Shown here: in pieces, positions 50,476 to 59,873 of the stretch
Layout: every line of letters starts with the position of its first letter
Position numbering within the stretch: position 1 is the stretch's first letter
Origin: Neptunicella plasticusilytica
GTDB taxonomy: Bacteria > Pseudomonadota > Gammaproteobacteria > Enterobacterales > Alteromonadaceae
Direction of reading: 5' to 3'
Assembly: GCF_047922965.1 (NCBI RefSeq)
Contig: NZ_CP150481.1
Coordinates: forward strand, 3,596,001-3,660,000
Length of the DNA: 64,000 bases
Translations under genes and position numbers: made by a program
The notes under the pieces: generated by a model
Databases searched by the model: none
What the model saw: the letters and a program-made list of their open reading frames with translations, nothing else
What the model was told of the DNA's origin: nothing

Positions 50476-51861
50476 GTGAGTAACTGGTTAACTGTTTTAC
50501 CGCCAATATTGGCAATTATCGTCGTATTCTGGCGTAAAGAGGTCATTTTGGCCTTATTTGTCGCTTTGGCCTCGTCAGAAATTTTATTGCTATCGCAAGT
50601 GGGCGTTGAGCTCTACACGCCTTTTTCAGGATTGATCAATACGCTGGAACGTATTGTTGGTGTCTTTTCTTCAGCCGGTAATACCCGCATTCTGATATTC
50701 TCCCTGCTAGTCGGTTCGTTACTGGCCTTTATGCGCTATTCAGGCGGCGTAACGGCACTGGTATCCAAATTAATTAATGGTGGTATAGCCAACAGCCCGC
50801 GTAAGGTAGGGTTGTTGTCATTTTTTACCGGTGTGGTGGTATTTATCGAATCCAATTTGAGTGTACTCACAGCCGGTATTTTGTCCCGCGGCCTATTTGA
50901 TAAATTTAATATGAGCCGTGCACGTTTAGCCTATATTATCGACAGCACCAGTGCACCGATTTGCATCCTGATTTTGTTGAACGGTTGGGGGGCTTATATT
51001 CTAGCCTTGTTGGGCAATTATGACTTGCCGGAATCATCAGTTTCCACCCTTATCGGCACTATTCCACTGAACTTTTACGCCATCATTGCGCTGATTTTAG
51101 TGCTGTATACCGTTATAAGCGGCAAAACCTATGGCACCCTGGCCCAGGCAGAGAAAAATCCTCAAGCTACATTAGCTCATACCGAAATCGAACAACCTGC
51201 CACCAAAGCCCGCTTTATGCTGTTGCCGTTGATGACTATGGTGATCAGTATGGTTGGTTTTATGCTGTGGACAGGCAACGGCCAACTGACCGATGGAGAC
51301 GGTTCCAAATCGGTTTTGTATGCCACCAGTCTGGCCTGTCTGGTGTCTTATGTTTTAATGCGTACATCCGGTCAATACCGGCATAAAGAACTGATTGAAA
51401 TAGGTTTTAAAGGTATGGGTGAGCTATTACCTTTGGTGACCATAGTGTTGTTATCGCTGGCACTGGGCACCAGTTTAAAACAATTGGGTACCGGAACCTT
51501 TATCGCCGGGCTGGTTGCCGACTCGTTACCGCTGTTTATCGTACCCGCCATGCTGTTTTTGGCCGGCGCACTGATTTCGTTTTCTACCGGCACTTCGTGG
51601 GGAACCTTTGCCATCCTGATCCCTATCGGTATGCCGCTGGTGATCAATCTGGGCTTACCTGCCGAACTCATCCTGGCAGCGATTCTCGGCGGCGGGGTAT
51701 TTGGCGATCATTGTTCGCCCATATCGGATACCACTGCTGTCAGTTCGATTGCATCTGGTTGTGATTTGCTGGAACACGTTCGTACCCAGTTACCCTATGC
51801 ATTGGTTGGCGGGGTGTTGACCTTTATCGCCTATATTCTGGCGGGACTGCTTATGATCTAA
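50476..51861 (+). CDS. NhaC-family sodium/proton antiporter
   Basis: A 461-residue membrane protein with about 11-12 helices. LGGGVFGDHCSPISDTTAVSSIASGCD is the diagnostic NhaC/antiporter motif; FSTGTSWGTFAILIPIGMPL and STSAPICILILLNGWGAY are further conserved helices. The start is GTG at 50476 with AAGGG nine to ten bases upstream; an extension to 50410 would add an unlikely hydrophilic leader. It would export sodium (or an organic solute) in exchange for protons or another cation, useful in seawater. A perfect terminator follows. Confidence 0.87.
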   Translation: MSNWLTVLPPILAIIVVFWRKEVILALFVALASSEILLLSQVGVELYTPFSGLINTLERIVGVFSSAGNTRILIFSLLVGSLLAFMRYSGGVTALVSKLINGGIANSPRKVGLLSFFTGVVVFIESNLSVLTAGILSRGLFDKFNMSRARLAYIIDSTSAPICILILLNGWGAYILALLGNYDLPESSVSTLIGTIPLNFYAIIALILVLYTVISGKTYGTLAQAEKNPQATLAHTEIEQPATKARFMLLPLMTMVISMVGFMLWTGNGQLTDGDGSKSVLYATSLACLVSYVLMRTSGQYRHKELIEIGFKGMGELLPLVTIVLLSLALGTSLKQLGTGTFIAGLVADSLPLFIVPAMLFLAGALISFSTGTSWGTFAILIPIGMPLVINLGLPAELILAAILGGGVFGDHCSPISDTTAVSSIASGCDLLEHVRTQLPYALVGGVLTFIAYILAGLLMI

Positions 51862-51880
51862 CGCGCATACATGCGCTGAA

Positions 51881-51910
51881 AAAAAACGGCAATCACCATT
51901 GCCGTTTTTT
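51881..51910. terminator. Bidirectional terminator between nhaC-type gene and GGDEF gene
   Basis: AAAAAACGGCAAT, CACC, ATTGCCGTTTTTT: a perfect 13-bp stem and 4-base loop. The neighbours converge here. Confidence 0.92.
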
Positions 51911-51924
51911 ATTGTCCATTAATA

Positions 51925-52908
51925 TCAGCTAGCCGGGGCCACGCAGCTGGCGTTGCGTCCTGCATTTTTAGCCTGATACATAGCTTTATCTGCCCGTCCC
52001 AACCAATCATACCCCGTTTCACCGGGCTGATACTGCGCAATTCCTAATGATACGGTAATAGGGTAATGCTCTGATAAACAGGATTGTTCAATATCGCCAC
52101 GAATGTTTTCTGCCAGTTGTGCCGCAGCATCCAGAGCGGTATTGTCGGTGACAATCACAAATTCTTCACCGCCAAAACGGTACAGGCTATCAGCAGCACG
52201 GATACGTTTTAATATCACTTGCACCAGCTTGACCAGAATTTTGTCCCCTTCTGCGTGACCAAACTGATCATTAATGGCTTTAAAGCGGTCCAAATCAAAC
52301 AGGAGCATCGAAACTGGTCGTTGGGTGCGAGTCTGACTGCGCACAACCTCGCGTAACTTGTCATCCAGCGCCCGTCGATTACCTACTCCCGTGAGCGGAT
52401 CGCTGACTGACAAAGCAATAAGTTGATTGCGCTGTTCGCGTGTTTTAGAGGCAAATACAAAACTGAATACCGTAGTGGCAATAGCCGAAATGTAGAAGGC
52501 GCTAGCAGCAACCAGTTGGGTTTCCCGGAAAATCACCGGCAACAGTGCCAACAGTAATATCAACGCAAACAGCACGCCGATTTTAGGTGTTAATACAAAA
52601 AACAGTGCAACAATAACCGGATAAACCCATACAAGTTGTGCGCTGCCCTTTAAATAAATGGTGCAAAATAGCACAAGCAAATAGAAAGCTAATAAAGCCC
52701 AACCTGCAATACGGGTTTCTCTTGTCCGGTAGACATACAGATATATCGCCGCCATGGCACAAACAGCAAAAATATCCAGCAGAGCGATAGTCCAGTCATT
52801 GGACAGTAGACGCATAACACAAAAGGGCAACAGACAGAAAAAGCTGGCAGCACTGAGTGACAGGATAATAGTTTCTTCGGTACCGCGCTTGTCCGCTGAT
52901 AGGTGCAT
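51925..52908 (-). CDS. Membrane-bound diguanylate cyclase
   Basis: A 327-residue protein. About six hydrophobic segments in residues 15-160 form a membrane sensor module. A GGDEF domain follows: DPLTGVGNRRALDD, LLFDLDRFKAINDQFGHAEGDKIL, and the active site FGGEEFVIV. It makes cyclic-di-GMP, controlling biofilm and motility. No inhibitory RxxD motif immediately before GGEEF is evident (SLYRFGGEEF), so product feedback may be absent. The sensed signal is unknown. Confidence 0.92.
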   Translation of the reverse strand: MHLSADKRGTEETIILSLSAASFFCLLPFCVMRLLSNDWTIALLDIFAVCAMAAIYLYVYRTRETRIAGWALLAFYLLVLFCTIYLKGSAQLVWVYPVIVALFFVLTPKIGVLFALILLLALLPVIFRETQLVAASAFYISAIATTVFSFVFASKTREQRNQLIALSVSDPLTGVGNRRALDDKLREVVRSQTRTQRPVSMLLFDLDRFKAINDQFGHAEGDKILVKLVQVILKRIRAADSLYRFGGEEFVIVTDNTALDAAAQLAENIRGDIEQSCLSEHYPITVSLGIAQYQPGETGYDWLGRADKAMYQAKNAGRNASCVAPAS

Positions 52909-52994
52909 TCTATATTCCGTTCTTTTTGGTTAATTTATCACCAACCGGCCAGTAAATCATGACCTATCGTGATGAAAATTTCCCGCAACAAGGG

Positions 52995-54017
52995 CTAGAG
53001 TTCAAACCAACCCTGAATATGCGATTGCAGCAGTTTTGTCAGTGCCTGAATATGCTCAGGATCAGCATTTAGCGCTGGGATATACTGATAAGTTTCTCCT
53101 CCCGCTTCCAGGAAATAATCCCTGTTCTCGATACCAATTTCTTCGATGGTCTCCAGACAATCGGCTGAAAAACCGGGACAAACCACCTGCACCGACTTGA
53201 CTCCCTCACCACCCAACTGCTTGAGGGTCATATCTGTGTAGGGTTTTAACCATTCTTCACGACCAAAACGGGACTGAAAGGTGGTCAGATATTGCTCTTC
53301 ATTCAAACCCAGTTGTTGCGCAACCCGTTGTGCAGTGGCCACACATTGCTGCTGATAAGGATCGCCTTTATCAACATATTTCTGCGGAATACCATGAAAA
53401 GAAAACAGCAATTTGTCAGCCTGACCATGCTCGTGCCAATAGGCTTTAATTTTACTGACTTGCGCCTGAATATAGTCTTCGCTTTGGTAGTAATGATTAA
53501 TAAAACGCAATTCAGGAAACCAGCGACGCCGACGAAAACTGGCCGATACGGCATCAAAAGTAGAGGCATTAGTCGAGGCACTGTATTGCGGGTATAAAGG
53601 TAAAACCAATAGTTTTCCCACTCCCTGCTCAACCATCTTATCGATTGCGGAGTCAATCGAAGGAGAACCATAGCGCATGGCAAATTCCACCACGATATTA
53701 TCGCTATGTTGTTTCATTGCGTTGCACACTGCATCACATTGATCCTGGGTATGGAATAATAAAGGAGAGCCTCTTTTGGTCCAGACTTCCTGATAGGATT
53801 TGGCTGACTTGGCCGGACGGATGACCAAGATCACCTTGAGAATAAACCACCATAACCATCGCGGTGTTTCCACCACCCGCGGATCGGCCAAAAATTCGGC
53901 CAAATAACGTTTTAACGCCGAACGGCTGGGTGCATCCGGCGTCCCCAGGTTAGTCAGCAAAATACCGATTTTGTCCTGCGAACGTCTCAGTAGTTCCGGA
54001 TTATTTTTATATTGCAT
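52995..54017 (-). CDS. hemH: Ferrochelatase
   Basis: A 340-residue ferrochelatase, inserting ferrous iron into protoporphyrin IX in the last step of heme synthesis. GILLTNLGTPDAPSRSALKRYLAEFL is the canonical start. FSFHGIPQKYVDKGDPY holds the catalytic histidine, and CPGFSADCLETIEEIG the conserved C-terminal motif with the acidic residues. It lies 10 bases downstream of the YebC-family gene, so the two may be co-transcribed. Confidence 0.95.
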   Translation of the reverse strand: MQYKNNPELLRRSQDKIGILLTNLGTPDAPSRSALKRYLAEFLADPRVVETPRWLWWFILKVILVIRPAKSAKSYQEVWTKRGSPLLFHTQDQCDAVCNAMKQHSDNIVVEFAMRYGSPSIDSAIDKMVEQGVGKLLVLPLYPQYSASTNASTFDAVSASFRRRRWFPELRFINHYYQSEDYIQAQVSKIKAYWHEHGQADKLLFSFHGIPQKYVDKGDPYQQQCVATAQRVAQQLGLNEEQYLTTFQSRFGREEWLKPYTDMTLKQLGGEGVKSVQVVCPGFSADCLETIEEIGIENRDYFLEAGGETYQYIPALNADPEHIQALTKLLQSHIQGWFEL

Positions 54018-54026
54018 GCAGGGCGC

Positions 54027-54749
54027 TTAATCTGCCATTTCTGCATTGTGATACACATGTTGTACATCATCACAGTCTTCCAGCATGGCCAGAAACTTCT
54101 CGAAGTTGGGTAAGTCTTCTTCGCTGATAGTGGTCATGGTTTGTGGCTCAAAGGTGATTTCTTCCGCTTCAAACACAATATCAGGATTAGCTTCAGTTAA
54201 TGCGGTTTTGACTTTATAGAATTCGGTATGTGGTGCATACACAGTAATCATCCCGTCTTCCTGTTCGATATCTGTCACGTCGGCATCCGCCATCATCAGC
54301 AATTCCAGGATGGCATCTTCATCATCACCGGCAAAAGTAAAAATCGCCTGATGCTCGAACATATGCGCTACCGACCCTTGCGCACCGATTTTTGCGCCGG
54401 TTTTGGTAAAACAATTACGTACATCGGTAATAGTGCGGTTATTGTTGTCCGTTAAACAATCCACGATCACCATGCAATTACCCGGACCATAGCCTTCGTA
54501 GCGCGCGGTAGCATAATCTTCACCACCTCCACCACTGGCTTTCTCGATTGCGCGATCAATAACATGGGCGGGCACTTGATCTTTCTTGGCTTTATCAATC
54601 AAGCGACGTAACGCCAAATTGCCGACAGGATCGGTGCCGCCACTTTTGGCACAGACATAGATTTCTTTACCGTACTTGGAGTAAACCTTGGTTTTTGCCC
54701 CTTGTGTTTTCGCCATAGAGGCCTTGCGAACTTCGAATTTTCTTCCCAT
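54027..54749 (-). CDS. YebC/PmpR-family transcriptional or translational regulator
   Basis: A 240-residue YebC-family protein. MGRKFEVRKASMAKTQGAKTKVYSKYGKEI and AIEKASGGGGEDYATARYEGYGPGN are hallmark segments. The start MGRKFEVRK fits the longer variant of the family seen in marine gammaproteobacteria (YeeN-like). Members have been linked to transcription control and to translation of proline-rich stretches. It is ten bases upstream of hemH. Confidence 0.92.
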   Translation of the reverse strand: MGRKFEVRKASMAKTQGAKTKVYSKYGKEIYVCAKSGGTDPVGNLALRRLIDKAKKDQVPAHVIDRAIEKASGGGGEDYATARYEGYGPGNCMVIVDCLTDNNNRTITDVRNCFTKTGAKIGAQGSVAHMFEHQAIFTFAGDDEDAILELLMMADADVTDIEQEDGMITVYAPHTEFYKVKTALTEANPDIVFEAEEITFEPQTMTTISEEDLPNFEKFLAMLEDCDDVQHVYHNAEMAD

Positions 54750-54853
54750 TGGATTATGCTCTCATACTGCTTGGAACAGCCTTTAGAATGTGATTGACAG
54801 GCTATTTAATTTTATTAGGTTAATTCTAACGGTTTAGACTGGTGTTTGACCAG

Positions 54854-55312
54854 TTACTTAGCCGCATTTCTGGTTAACCACTTATCCAGTTCATCTGCAA
54901 ACATCTTGCGCTCACTTTGGCTCAGTGCCGGAGGGCCGCCAGTATTCACGCCACTGGCACGCATGGTGTCCATAAAATCACGTATGTTCAGCCGTGCCCT
55001 GACATTGCTGGCAGTGTACAACTCGCCTCTGGGGTTTAATGCATAACCCCCTTTGTCGATGACTTCGGCGGCCAGCGGAATATCACTGGTAATGACTAAA
55101 TCACCGGCCGTTAAGCGTTGCACAATTTCATCGTCCGCCACATCAAAACCAGATTGCACCTGAATAGCGTTAATGTATTTGGATGGCGGCGTACGGATAT
55201 ACTGGTTTGCCACTAATGTCATTGGCATTTTGGTGCGTTCGGCGGCACGAAACAGTATTTCTTTAATCACTACAGGACAGGCGTCGGCATCGACCCATAT
55301 TTTCATTTGCAC
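54854..55312 (-). CDS. YaiI/YqxD-family (UPF0178) protein
   Basis: A 152-residue protein. MKIWVDADACPVVIKEILFRAAERT, NQYIRTPPSKYINAIQV and DLVITSDIPLAAEVIDKGGYALNPRGELYT match UPF0178. The fold is NYN/PIN-like, with conserved aspartates suited to metal binding, but the function is unproven. The gene stands alone before the leu region. Confidence 0.93.
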   Translation of the reverse strand: MQMKIWVDADACPVVIKEILFRAAERTKMPMTLVANQYIRTPPSKYINAIQVQSGFDVADDEIVQRLTAGDLVITSDIPLAAEVIDKGGYALNPRGELYTASNVRARLNIRDFMDTMRASGVNTGGPPALSQSERKMFADELDKWLTRNAAK

Positions 55313-55532
55313 ATCACTTAATGTTATTTCGTCAAACAGAAATTGGCTAAGGGTAAGAATTCTATCCCGAATACCCTGCTCAAATCAGCAAAAACCTTCT
55401 TCCTGTAAAAATTAGCTTAACCTTATATATGAAGATATATCTGCATGGTTATGCCGTTATTAATCACATAAATATACTCTTTACCTGCATATTAATTCCA
55501 AATAAATATATACCTTCCTGACTCACAAAGGT
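55313..55532. other. Intergenic DNA upstream of the leu promoter
   Basis: An AT-rich stretch. No gene, terminator or clear repeat was recognised in it. Confidence 0.4.
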
Positions 55533-55561
55533 TGACGGATTAACCGATAAAAGCTACTAAT
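55533..55561 (+). promoter_or_regulatory. Candidate leu operon promoter
   Basis: TTGACG (55533-55538), a 17-base spacer and TACTAT (55556-55561) fit a sigma70 promoter, placing the transcript start about 30 bases before the leader peptide. Confidence 0.65.
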
Positions 55562-55600
55562 ACACATACTATTGTATTGAATGCTGAATGAGCGCAAAGA

Positions 55601-55657
55601 ATGTACAACAACCTGCTTCTAATCCTACTCCTTATGGCAGCGAGATTGCACGGGTAG
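55601..55657 (+). CDS. leuL: Leucine operon leader peptide
   Basis: An 18-residue peptide, MYNNLLLILLLMAARLHG, with seven leucines, six of them in two triplets. It precedes an attenuator. Ribosome stalling at the leucine codons when leucyl-tRNA is scarce would free the antiterminator. The peptide is too short for standard gene calls. A 26-residue overlapping frame from 55588 is not leucine rich and is rejected. Confidence 0.88.
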   Translation: MYNNLLLILLLMAARLHG

Positions 55658-55717
55658 GTTGTATTTAAAGCAGGCAACCAGATTAGAAAAACCCGTGCAT
55701 GGCACGGGTTTTTTTTT
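55608..55717 (+). terminator. Leucine attenuator: pause hairpin, antiterminator and terminator
   Basis: ACAACCT (55608-55614) can pair with AGGTTGT (55656-55662) as the pause stem. CACGGGT (55649-55655) plus GGTTG (55657-55661) can instead pair with CAACC (55675-55679) and ACCCGTG (55691-55697) as an antiterminator. AAACCCGTGC (55689-55698) and GCACGGGTTT (55702-55711), followed by a T run, form the terminator. All three mutually exclusive structures are present. Confidence 0.85.
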
Positions 55718-55810
55718 GACTCTGCGCCAGGATCGGAAGTCTTAACATAGAATGAGCCAAATCACTTTGATTAGGACTCGACCACTCACAACAACAACGA
55801 GGGTAACAAA

Positions 55811-57370
55811 ATGAATGATCGTGTTTTAATTTTCGACACTACGTTACGGGATGGCGAGCAAGCCTTACCTGCTAGTCTGACGATAAAAGAAAAACTGCAG
55901 ATCGCCCTCGCGCTTGAACGTTTGGGGGTGGATATTATCGAAGCCGGTTTTCCGGTTTCCTCTCCCGGCGATTTTCAGTCGGTGCAAGAAATCGCCCGAC
56001 AGATAAAAAATTCGACGGTGTGCGGGTTGTCACGGGCGATGCTCAAAGATATTGATGCCTGCGGCGAGGCCTTAAAAGTGGCTGAACAGTTCCGTATTCA
56101 TACCTTCATTGCTACCTCGGATATTCATGTAGGAGCCAAATTACGTAAGTCCCAGGATGAAGTACTGGACATGGCCGTTGGTGCGATTAAACATGCCAGA
56201 CGCTATACCGACGATGTCGAGTTTTCCTGTGAAGATGCCGGACGTACCAATATCGATTATCTATGCCGTATGGTGGAATCAGCGATTAACGCCGGCGCGA
56301 CGACGGTAAATATTCCCGATACTGTCGGCTACACCATCCCCACCGAGTTTGGCGGTATTATTCACAACCTGTTTAACCGGGTACCCAATATCGACAAGGC
56401 GGTGATTTCGGTGCACTGCCACAATGATCTTGGGCTGGCAGTGGCCAATTCATTAAGTGCCGTGCAACAAGGGGCTCGCCAAATAGAATGTACCATTAAC
56501 GGTTTAGGCGAACGGGCTGGTAACTGTTCATTGGAAGAAGTGGCGATGATTATCCAGACGCGCCAGGCCATGTTGGGCGTACACACTGGCATTAACAGCC
56601 AGGAAATATCCCGGACCTCCAAGCTGGTCAGTCAATTGTGTAATATGCCGGTTCAGGCCAATAAAGCCATTGTGGGTGCCAATGCCTTTAGCCATTCTTC
56701 GGGAATTCATCAGGACGGCGTACTGAAATCACAAAATACCTACGAGATCATGACACCGGAAAGTGTCGGTATTAATAAAAACAACCTCAATCTGACCTCA
56801 CGCTCCGGCCGTCACGTAATTAAGCATCGCATGCATGAACTGGGTTACAAGGAATCCGACTATGATCTGGATGCCTTGTACGAAAGTTTCCTGACCCTGG
56901 CTGATAAAAAGGGGCAGGTATTTGATTACGATCTGGAAGCCCTGGTGTTTTTTGATCAGCAAAAACACCAGCAGGCTTACTATGCCTTGGGTTATTTACA
57001 TGCCAACTCGGGTAAAAGCATTGTCCCGACCGCTACTGTCCAGATCAAAATGGGCGATAAGGAAGCCACTGAAACGGCCATCGGGAATGGACCTGTGGAT
57101 GCAGCCTACAATGCCATTATCAAGGCCACCGGTATTGACGGGCTGGATATTGTCGACTTTAAACTGGATTCAAAAGGCGAAGGAGCCGACGCCTTGGCAC
57201 AGGTTAGTGTGGTAGCAGAATACAAGGGACGGCGCTTTAACGGAATTGGTCTGGCCACTGATATCGTTGAATCTGGGGTAAAAGCCCTGATATACGTGCT
57301 GAATAATACCCACATGGCCGATCAAATCGATCAACACAAACAACAGCAACAAAAGATAGTTGGAATATAA
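55811..57370 (+). CDS. leuA: 2-isopropylmalate synthase
   Basis: A 519-residue enzyme that condenses acetyl-CoA with 2-oxoisovalerate in the first committed step of leucine synthesis. VLIFDTTLRDGEQALPASLTIKEKL carries the catalytic arginine and metal aspartate. VISVHCHNDLGLAVANSLSAV holds the HxH-type metal ligands. The C-terminal region is the leucine-feedback domain. It heads leuABCD and is behind a leucine attenuator. leuB starts directly after its stop. Confidence 0.97.
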   Translation: MNDRVLIFDTTLRDGEQALPASLTIKEKLQIALALERLGVDIIEAGFPVSSPGDFQSVQEIARQIKNSTVCGLSRAMLKDIDACGEALKVAEQFRIHTFIATSDIHVGAKLRKSQDEVLDMAVGAIKHARRYTDDVEFSCEDAGRTNIDYLCRMVESAINAGATTVNIPDTVGYTIPTEFGGIIHNLFNRVPNIDKAVISVHCHNDLGLAVANSLSAVQQGARQIECTINGLGERAGNCSLEEVAMIIQTRQAMLGVHTGINSQEISRTSKLVSQLCNMPVQANKAIVGANAFSHSSGIHQDGVLKSQNTYEIMTPESVGINKNNLNLTSRSGRHVIKHRMHELGYKESDYDLDALYESFLTLADKKGQVFDYDLEALVFFDQQKHQQAYYALGYLHANSGKSIVPTATVQIKMGDKEATETAIGNGPVDAAYNAIIKATGIDGLDIVDFKLDSKGEGADALAQVSVVAEYKGRRFNGIGLATDIVESGVKALIYVLNNTHMADQIDQHKQQQQKIVGI

Positions 57371-58468
57371 ATGTCTGAATACAACATAGCCGTTTTGGCG
57401 GGAGATGGAATAGGTCCGGAAGTGATGGTGCAGGCCATTCGGGTGCTGGATACGGTAAGTGAAAAATTTAATCTCAAATTTAATTTAACCCACCACGATG
57501 TCGGTGGTATTGCTATTGATAATCACGGTGAAGCTCTGCCCGCATCAACCCTGCAAGGCTGCGAACAGGCCGACGCAATATTATTTGGCTCTATAGGCGG
57601 CCCCAAATGGGACAGTTTACCGCTGGAAAAACGCCCCGAACGCGCTGCGCTGTTAGCCCTGCGTGGTCATTTTGATTTGTTTGGTAATTTGCGGCCGGCC
57701 AAGATTTATCCAGGTATGGAAAATTTGTCGCCACTGCGTGCCGATATTGCCGCCAGTGGTTTTGACGTGCTGGTAGTACGTGAGCTCACCAGCGGTATTT
57801 ATTTTGGACAACCCAAAGGCATGCAAGGGGAAGGCGAAGAAGAGTTTGCCTTCGATACCATGCGTTATTCTCGCCGCGAAATTCGTCGCATCGCCATTCA
57901 GGCATTTGAAGCCGCGCAACTACGCCGCCAAAAAGTGACCTCGGTGGACAAGGCCAACGTACTGGTGTGCAGCCGTTTATGGCGTGAAGTAGTCGAAGAG
58001 GTTGCTAAAGATTATCCCGAGGTCACGCTGGAACATATCTATATTGATAACGCTACCATGCAGCTAATCCGTCACCCGTCCGATTTTGACGTCATGCTTT
58101 GTTCCAACCTGTTTGGCGATATTATCAGTGATGAATGTGCCATTATTACCGGCTCCATGGGTTTACTGCCCTCTGCCAGCATCAATCAGGATGGCTTTGG
58201 CATGTACGAACCGGCAGGCGGCTCCGCGCCGGATATCGCCGGTAAGGGAATTGCCAATCCCGTCGCGCAAATATTGTCTGCGGCCATGTTACTGCGTTTC
58301 AGCCTGCAACAGAATGAAGCCGCCGATGCCATTGAACAGGCCGTGTTAAAAACCCTGGAAGATGGCGTATTAAGTGTTGAATTACTTAGCCAAGATAAGC
58401 GTCATCTGGCTAAAAGCACCGCCGAAATCGGTGACTACATCATAAAACTTATTAAAGGTGCGCACTAA
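57371..58468 (+). CDS. leuB: 3-isopropylmalate dehydrogenase
   Basis: A 365-residue NAD-dependent beta-decarboxylating dehydrogenase. NIAVLAGDGIGPEVM is the canonical start; RPERALLALR-like KRPERAALLALRGHF, DIYIDNATMQLIRHPSDFDVMLCSNLFGDIISDE and EPAGGSAPDIAGKGIANP are the substrate- and NAD-binding motifs. It oxidises 3-isopropylmalate in leucine synthesis. It abuts leuA and shares one base with leuC. Confidence 0.97.
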   Translation: MSEYNIAVLAGDGIGPEVMVQAIRVLDTVSEKFNLKFNLTHHDVGGIAIDNHGEALPASTLQGCEQADAILFGSIGGPKWDSLPLEKRPERAALLALRGHFDLFGNLRPAKIYPGMENLSPLRADIAASGFDVLVVRELTSGIYFGQPKGMQGEGEEEFAFDTMRYSRREIRRIAIQAFEAAQLRRQKVTSVDKANVLVCSRLWREVVEEVAKDYPEVTLEHIYIDNATMQLIRHPSDFDVMLCSNLFGDIISDECAIITGSMGLLPSASINQDGFGMYEPAGGSAPDIAGKGIANPVAQILSAAMLLRFSLQQNEAADAIEQAVLKTLEDGVLSVELLSQDKRHLAKSTAEIGDYIIKLIKGAH

Positions 58469-59871
58469 TGACGAAAAATTTATATGACAAAGTCTGGGAA
58501 GCCCACTTGGTCCATCAGGACGGTGATGATTGCCTGATCTATATTGATCGTCACCTGATCCATGAAGTGACCTCTCCGCAGGCGTTTGCCGGATTAAAAG
58601 AAAAAAATCGCAAGGTGCGCCGTCCGGATAAAACCTTTGCCACCATGGATCACAGTATCTCGACCCGTTCATTGGCGATTGATGCCTGTGGCCCGACCAA
58701 CGCGCTACAGTTACGTACGCTGGCTGAAAACTGCCAAGAAAACGGCATTCAGCTTTATCCGGTCGGGCATCAGAAACAGGGGATCGTGCATGTTATCGGT
58801 CCGGAACTGGGCCTGATTCTGCCTGGTATGACGGTAGTTTGCGGAGATTCGCATACCGCCACTCACGGTGCATTTGGCGCGCTCGCTTTTGGTATTGGTA
58901 CCTCACAAGTCGAGCATGTATTCGCCAGCCAAACCCTGAAACAGGGCAAGGCGAAAAGCATGAAAGTACAGGTTGATGGCAAGTTGGGCTTAGGCGTCAC
59001 CGCTAAAGATATTATTTTGGCAATTATCGGCAAAATTGGTCATGCCGGAGCCACCGGTCATGTAATCGAATATTGTGGCTCGGCGATTGAAGCCCTGTCG
59101 ATGGAAGAGCGCATGACTATCTGCAATATGACCATCGAAGCCGGTGCCAAGGCCGGTCTAATTGCACCGGATCAAACCACACTGGATTATCTGCAAGGGC
59201 GAGAATTTGCGCCTAAAGGCGAAGACTGGCACGCCGCTTGTGAATATTGGTTAAGCCTGCATTCTGACCCCGGTGCCACTTTCGATACTGTGGTAGAACT
59301 GCCAGCAGAGTCAATCAAGCCACAAGTGACCTGGGGTACCAACCCGGGACAGGTGGTAGCAGTGGATGAGCCGGTACCTGCTCCAGAAAGCATGCCTAAC
59401 GATGTTGAACTAGCTTCATGCCTTAGCGCGCTCAAGTATATGGGGCTGTCCGCCGGACAAAAGTTGTCTGATGTATCGGTCAATCATGTATTTATTGGGT
59501 CCTGTACTAATAGTCGTATCGAAGATCTGCGCGCCGCAGCCCATATTGCCAAACTGGGTAAAGTAAATCCATCCGTTACGGCGATTGTGGTGCCGGGATC
59601 GGCGCAAGTTAAACAGCAGGCAGAAAGTGAAGGTTTAGACAAAATATTTATTGATGCCGGATTCGAATGGCGCTTACCCGGCTGTTCAATGTGCCTGGGT
59701 ATGAATGACGATATTTTGCAACCCGGCGATCGTTGCGCGTCCACCAGTAACCGTAACTTCGAAGGCCGTCAGGGTCGTGGGGCCCGCACCCATCTGGTGA
59801 GTCCGGCAATGGCCGCCGCCGCAGCATTACATGGTCATTTTGTCGACGTTCGCCAGTTAAAAGGAGCATAA
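58468..59871 (+). CDS. leuC: 3-isopropylmalate dehydratase large subunit
   Basis: A 467-residue aconitase-superfamily subunit. The three [4Fe-4S] cysteines are in FIGSCTNSRIEDL and GCSMCLGMN. DGDDCLIYIDRHLIHEVTSPQAF and VCGDSHTATHGAFGALAFGIGTSQVEHV are typical. With LeuD it isomerises 2-isopropylmalate to 3-isopropylmalate. It overlaps leuB by one base and precedes leuD by two. Confidence 0.97.
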   Translation: MTKNLYDKVWEAHLVHQDGDDCLIYIDRHLIHEVTSPQAFAGLKEKNRKVRRPDKTFATMDHSISTRSLAIDACGPTNALQLRTLAENCQENGIQLYPVGHQKQGIVHVIGPELGLILPGMTVVCGDSHTATHGAFGALAFGIGTSQVEHVFASQTLKQGKAKSMKVQVDGKLGLGVTAKDIILAIIGKIGHAGATGHVIEYCGSAIEALSMEERMTICNMTIEAGAKAGLIAPDQTTLDYLQGREFAPKGEDWHAACEYWLSLHSDPGATFDTVVELPAESIKPQVTWGTNPGQVVAVDEPVPAPESMPNDVELASCLSALKYMGLSAGQKLSDVSVNHVFIGSCTNSRIEDLRAAAHIAKLGKVNPSVTAIVVPGSAQVKQQAESEGLDKIFIDAGFEWRLPGCSMCLGMNDDILQPGDRCASTSNRNFEGRQGRGARTHLVSPAMAAAAALHGHFVDVRQLKGA

Positions 59872-59873
59872 AA

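Noticed and set aside
51925..52908. RxxD inhibitory site in the diguanylate cyclase
   Set aside because: The residues before GGEEF read SLYRFGGEEF; the required arginine and aspartate spacing is not present.
55588..55668. 26-residue ORF (MSAKNVQQ...) overlapping the leucine leader
   Set aside because: It is not leucine rich and has no role in the attenuator; the frame from 55601 explains the region.
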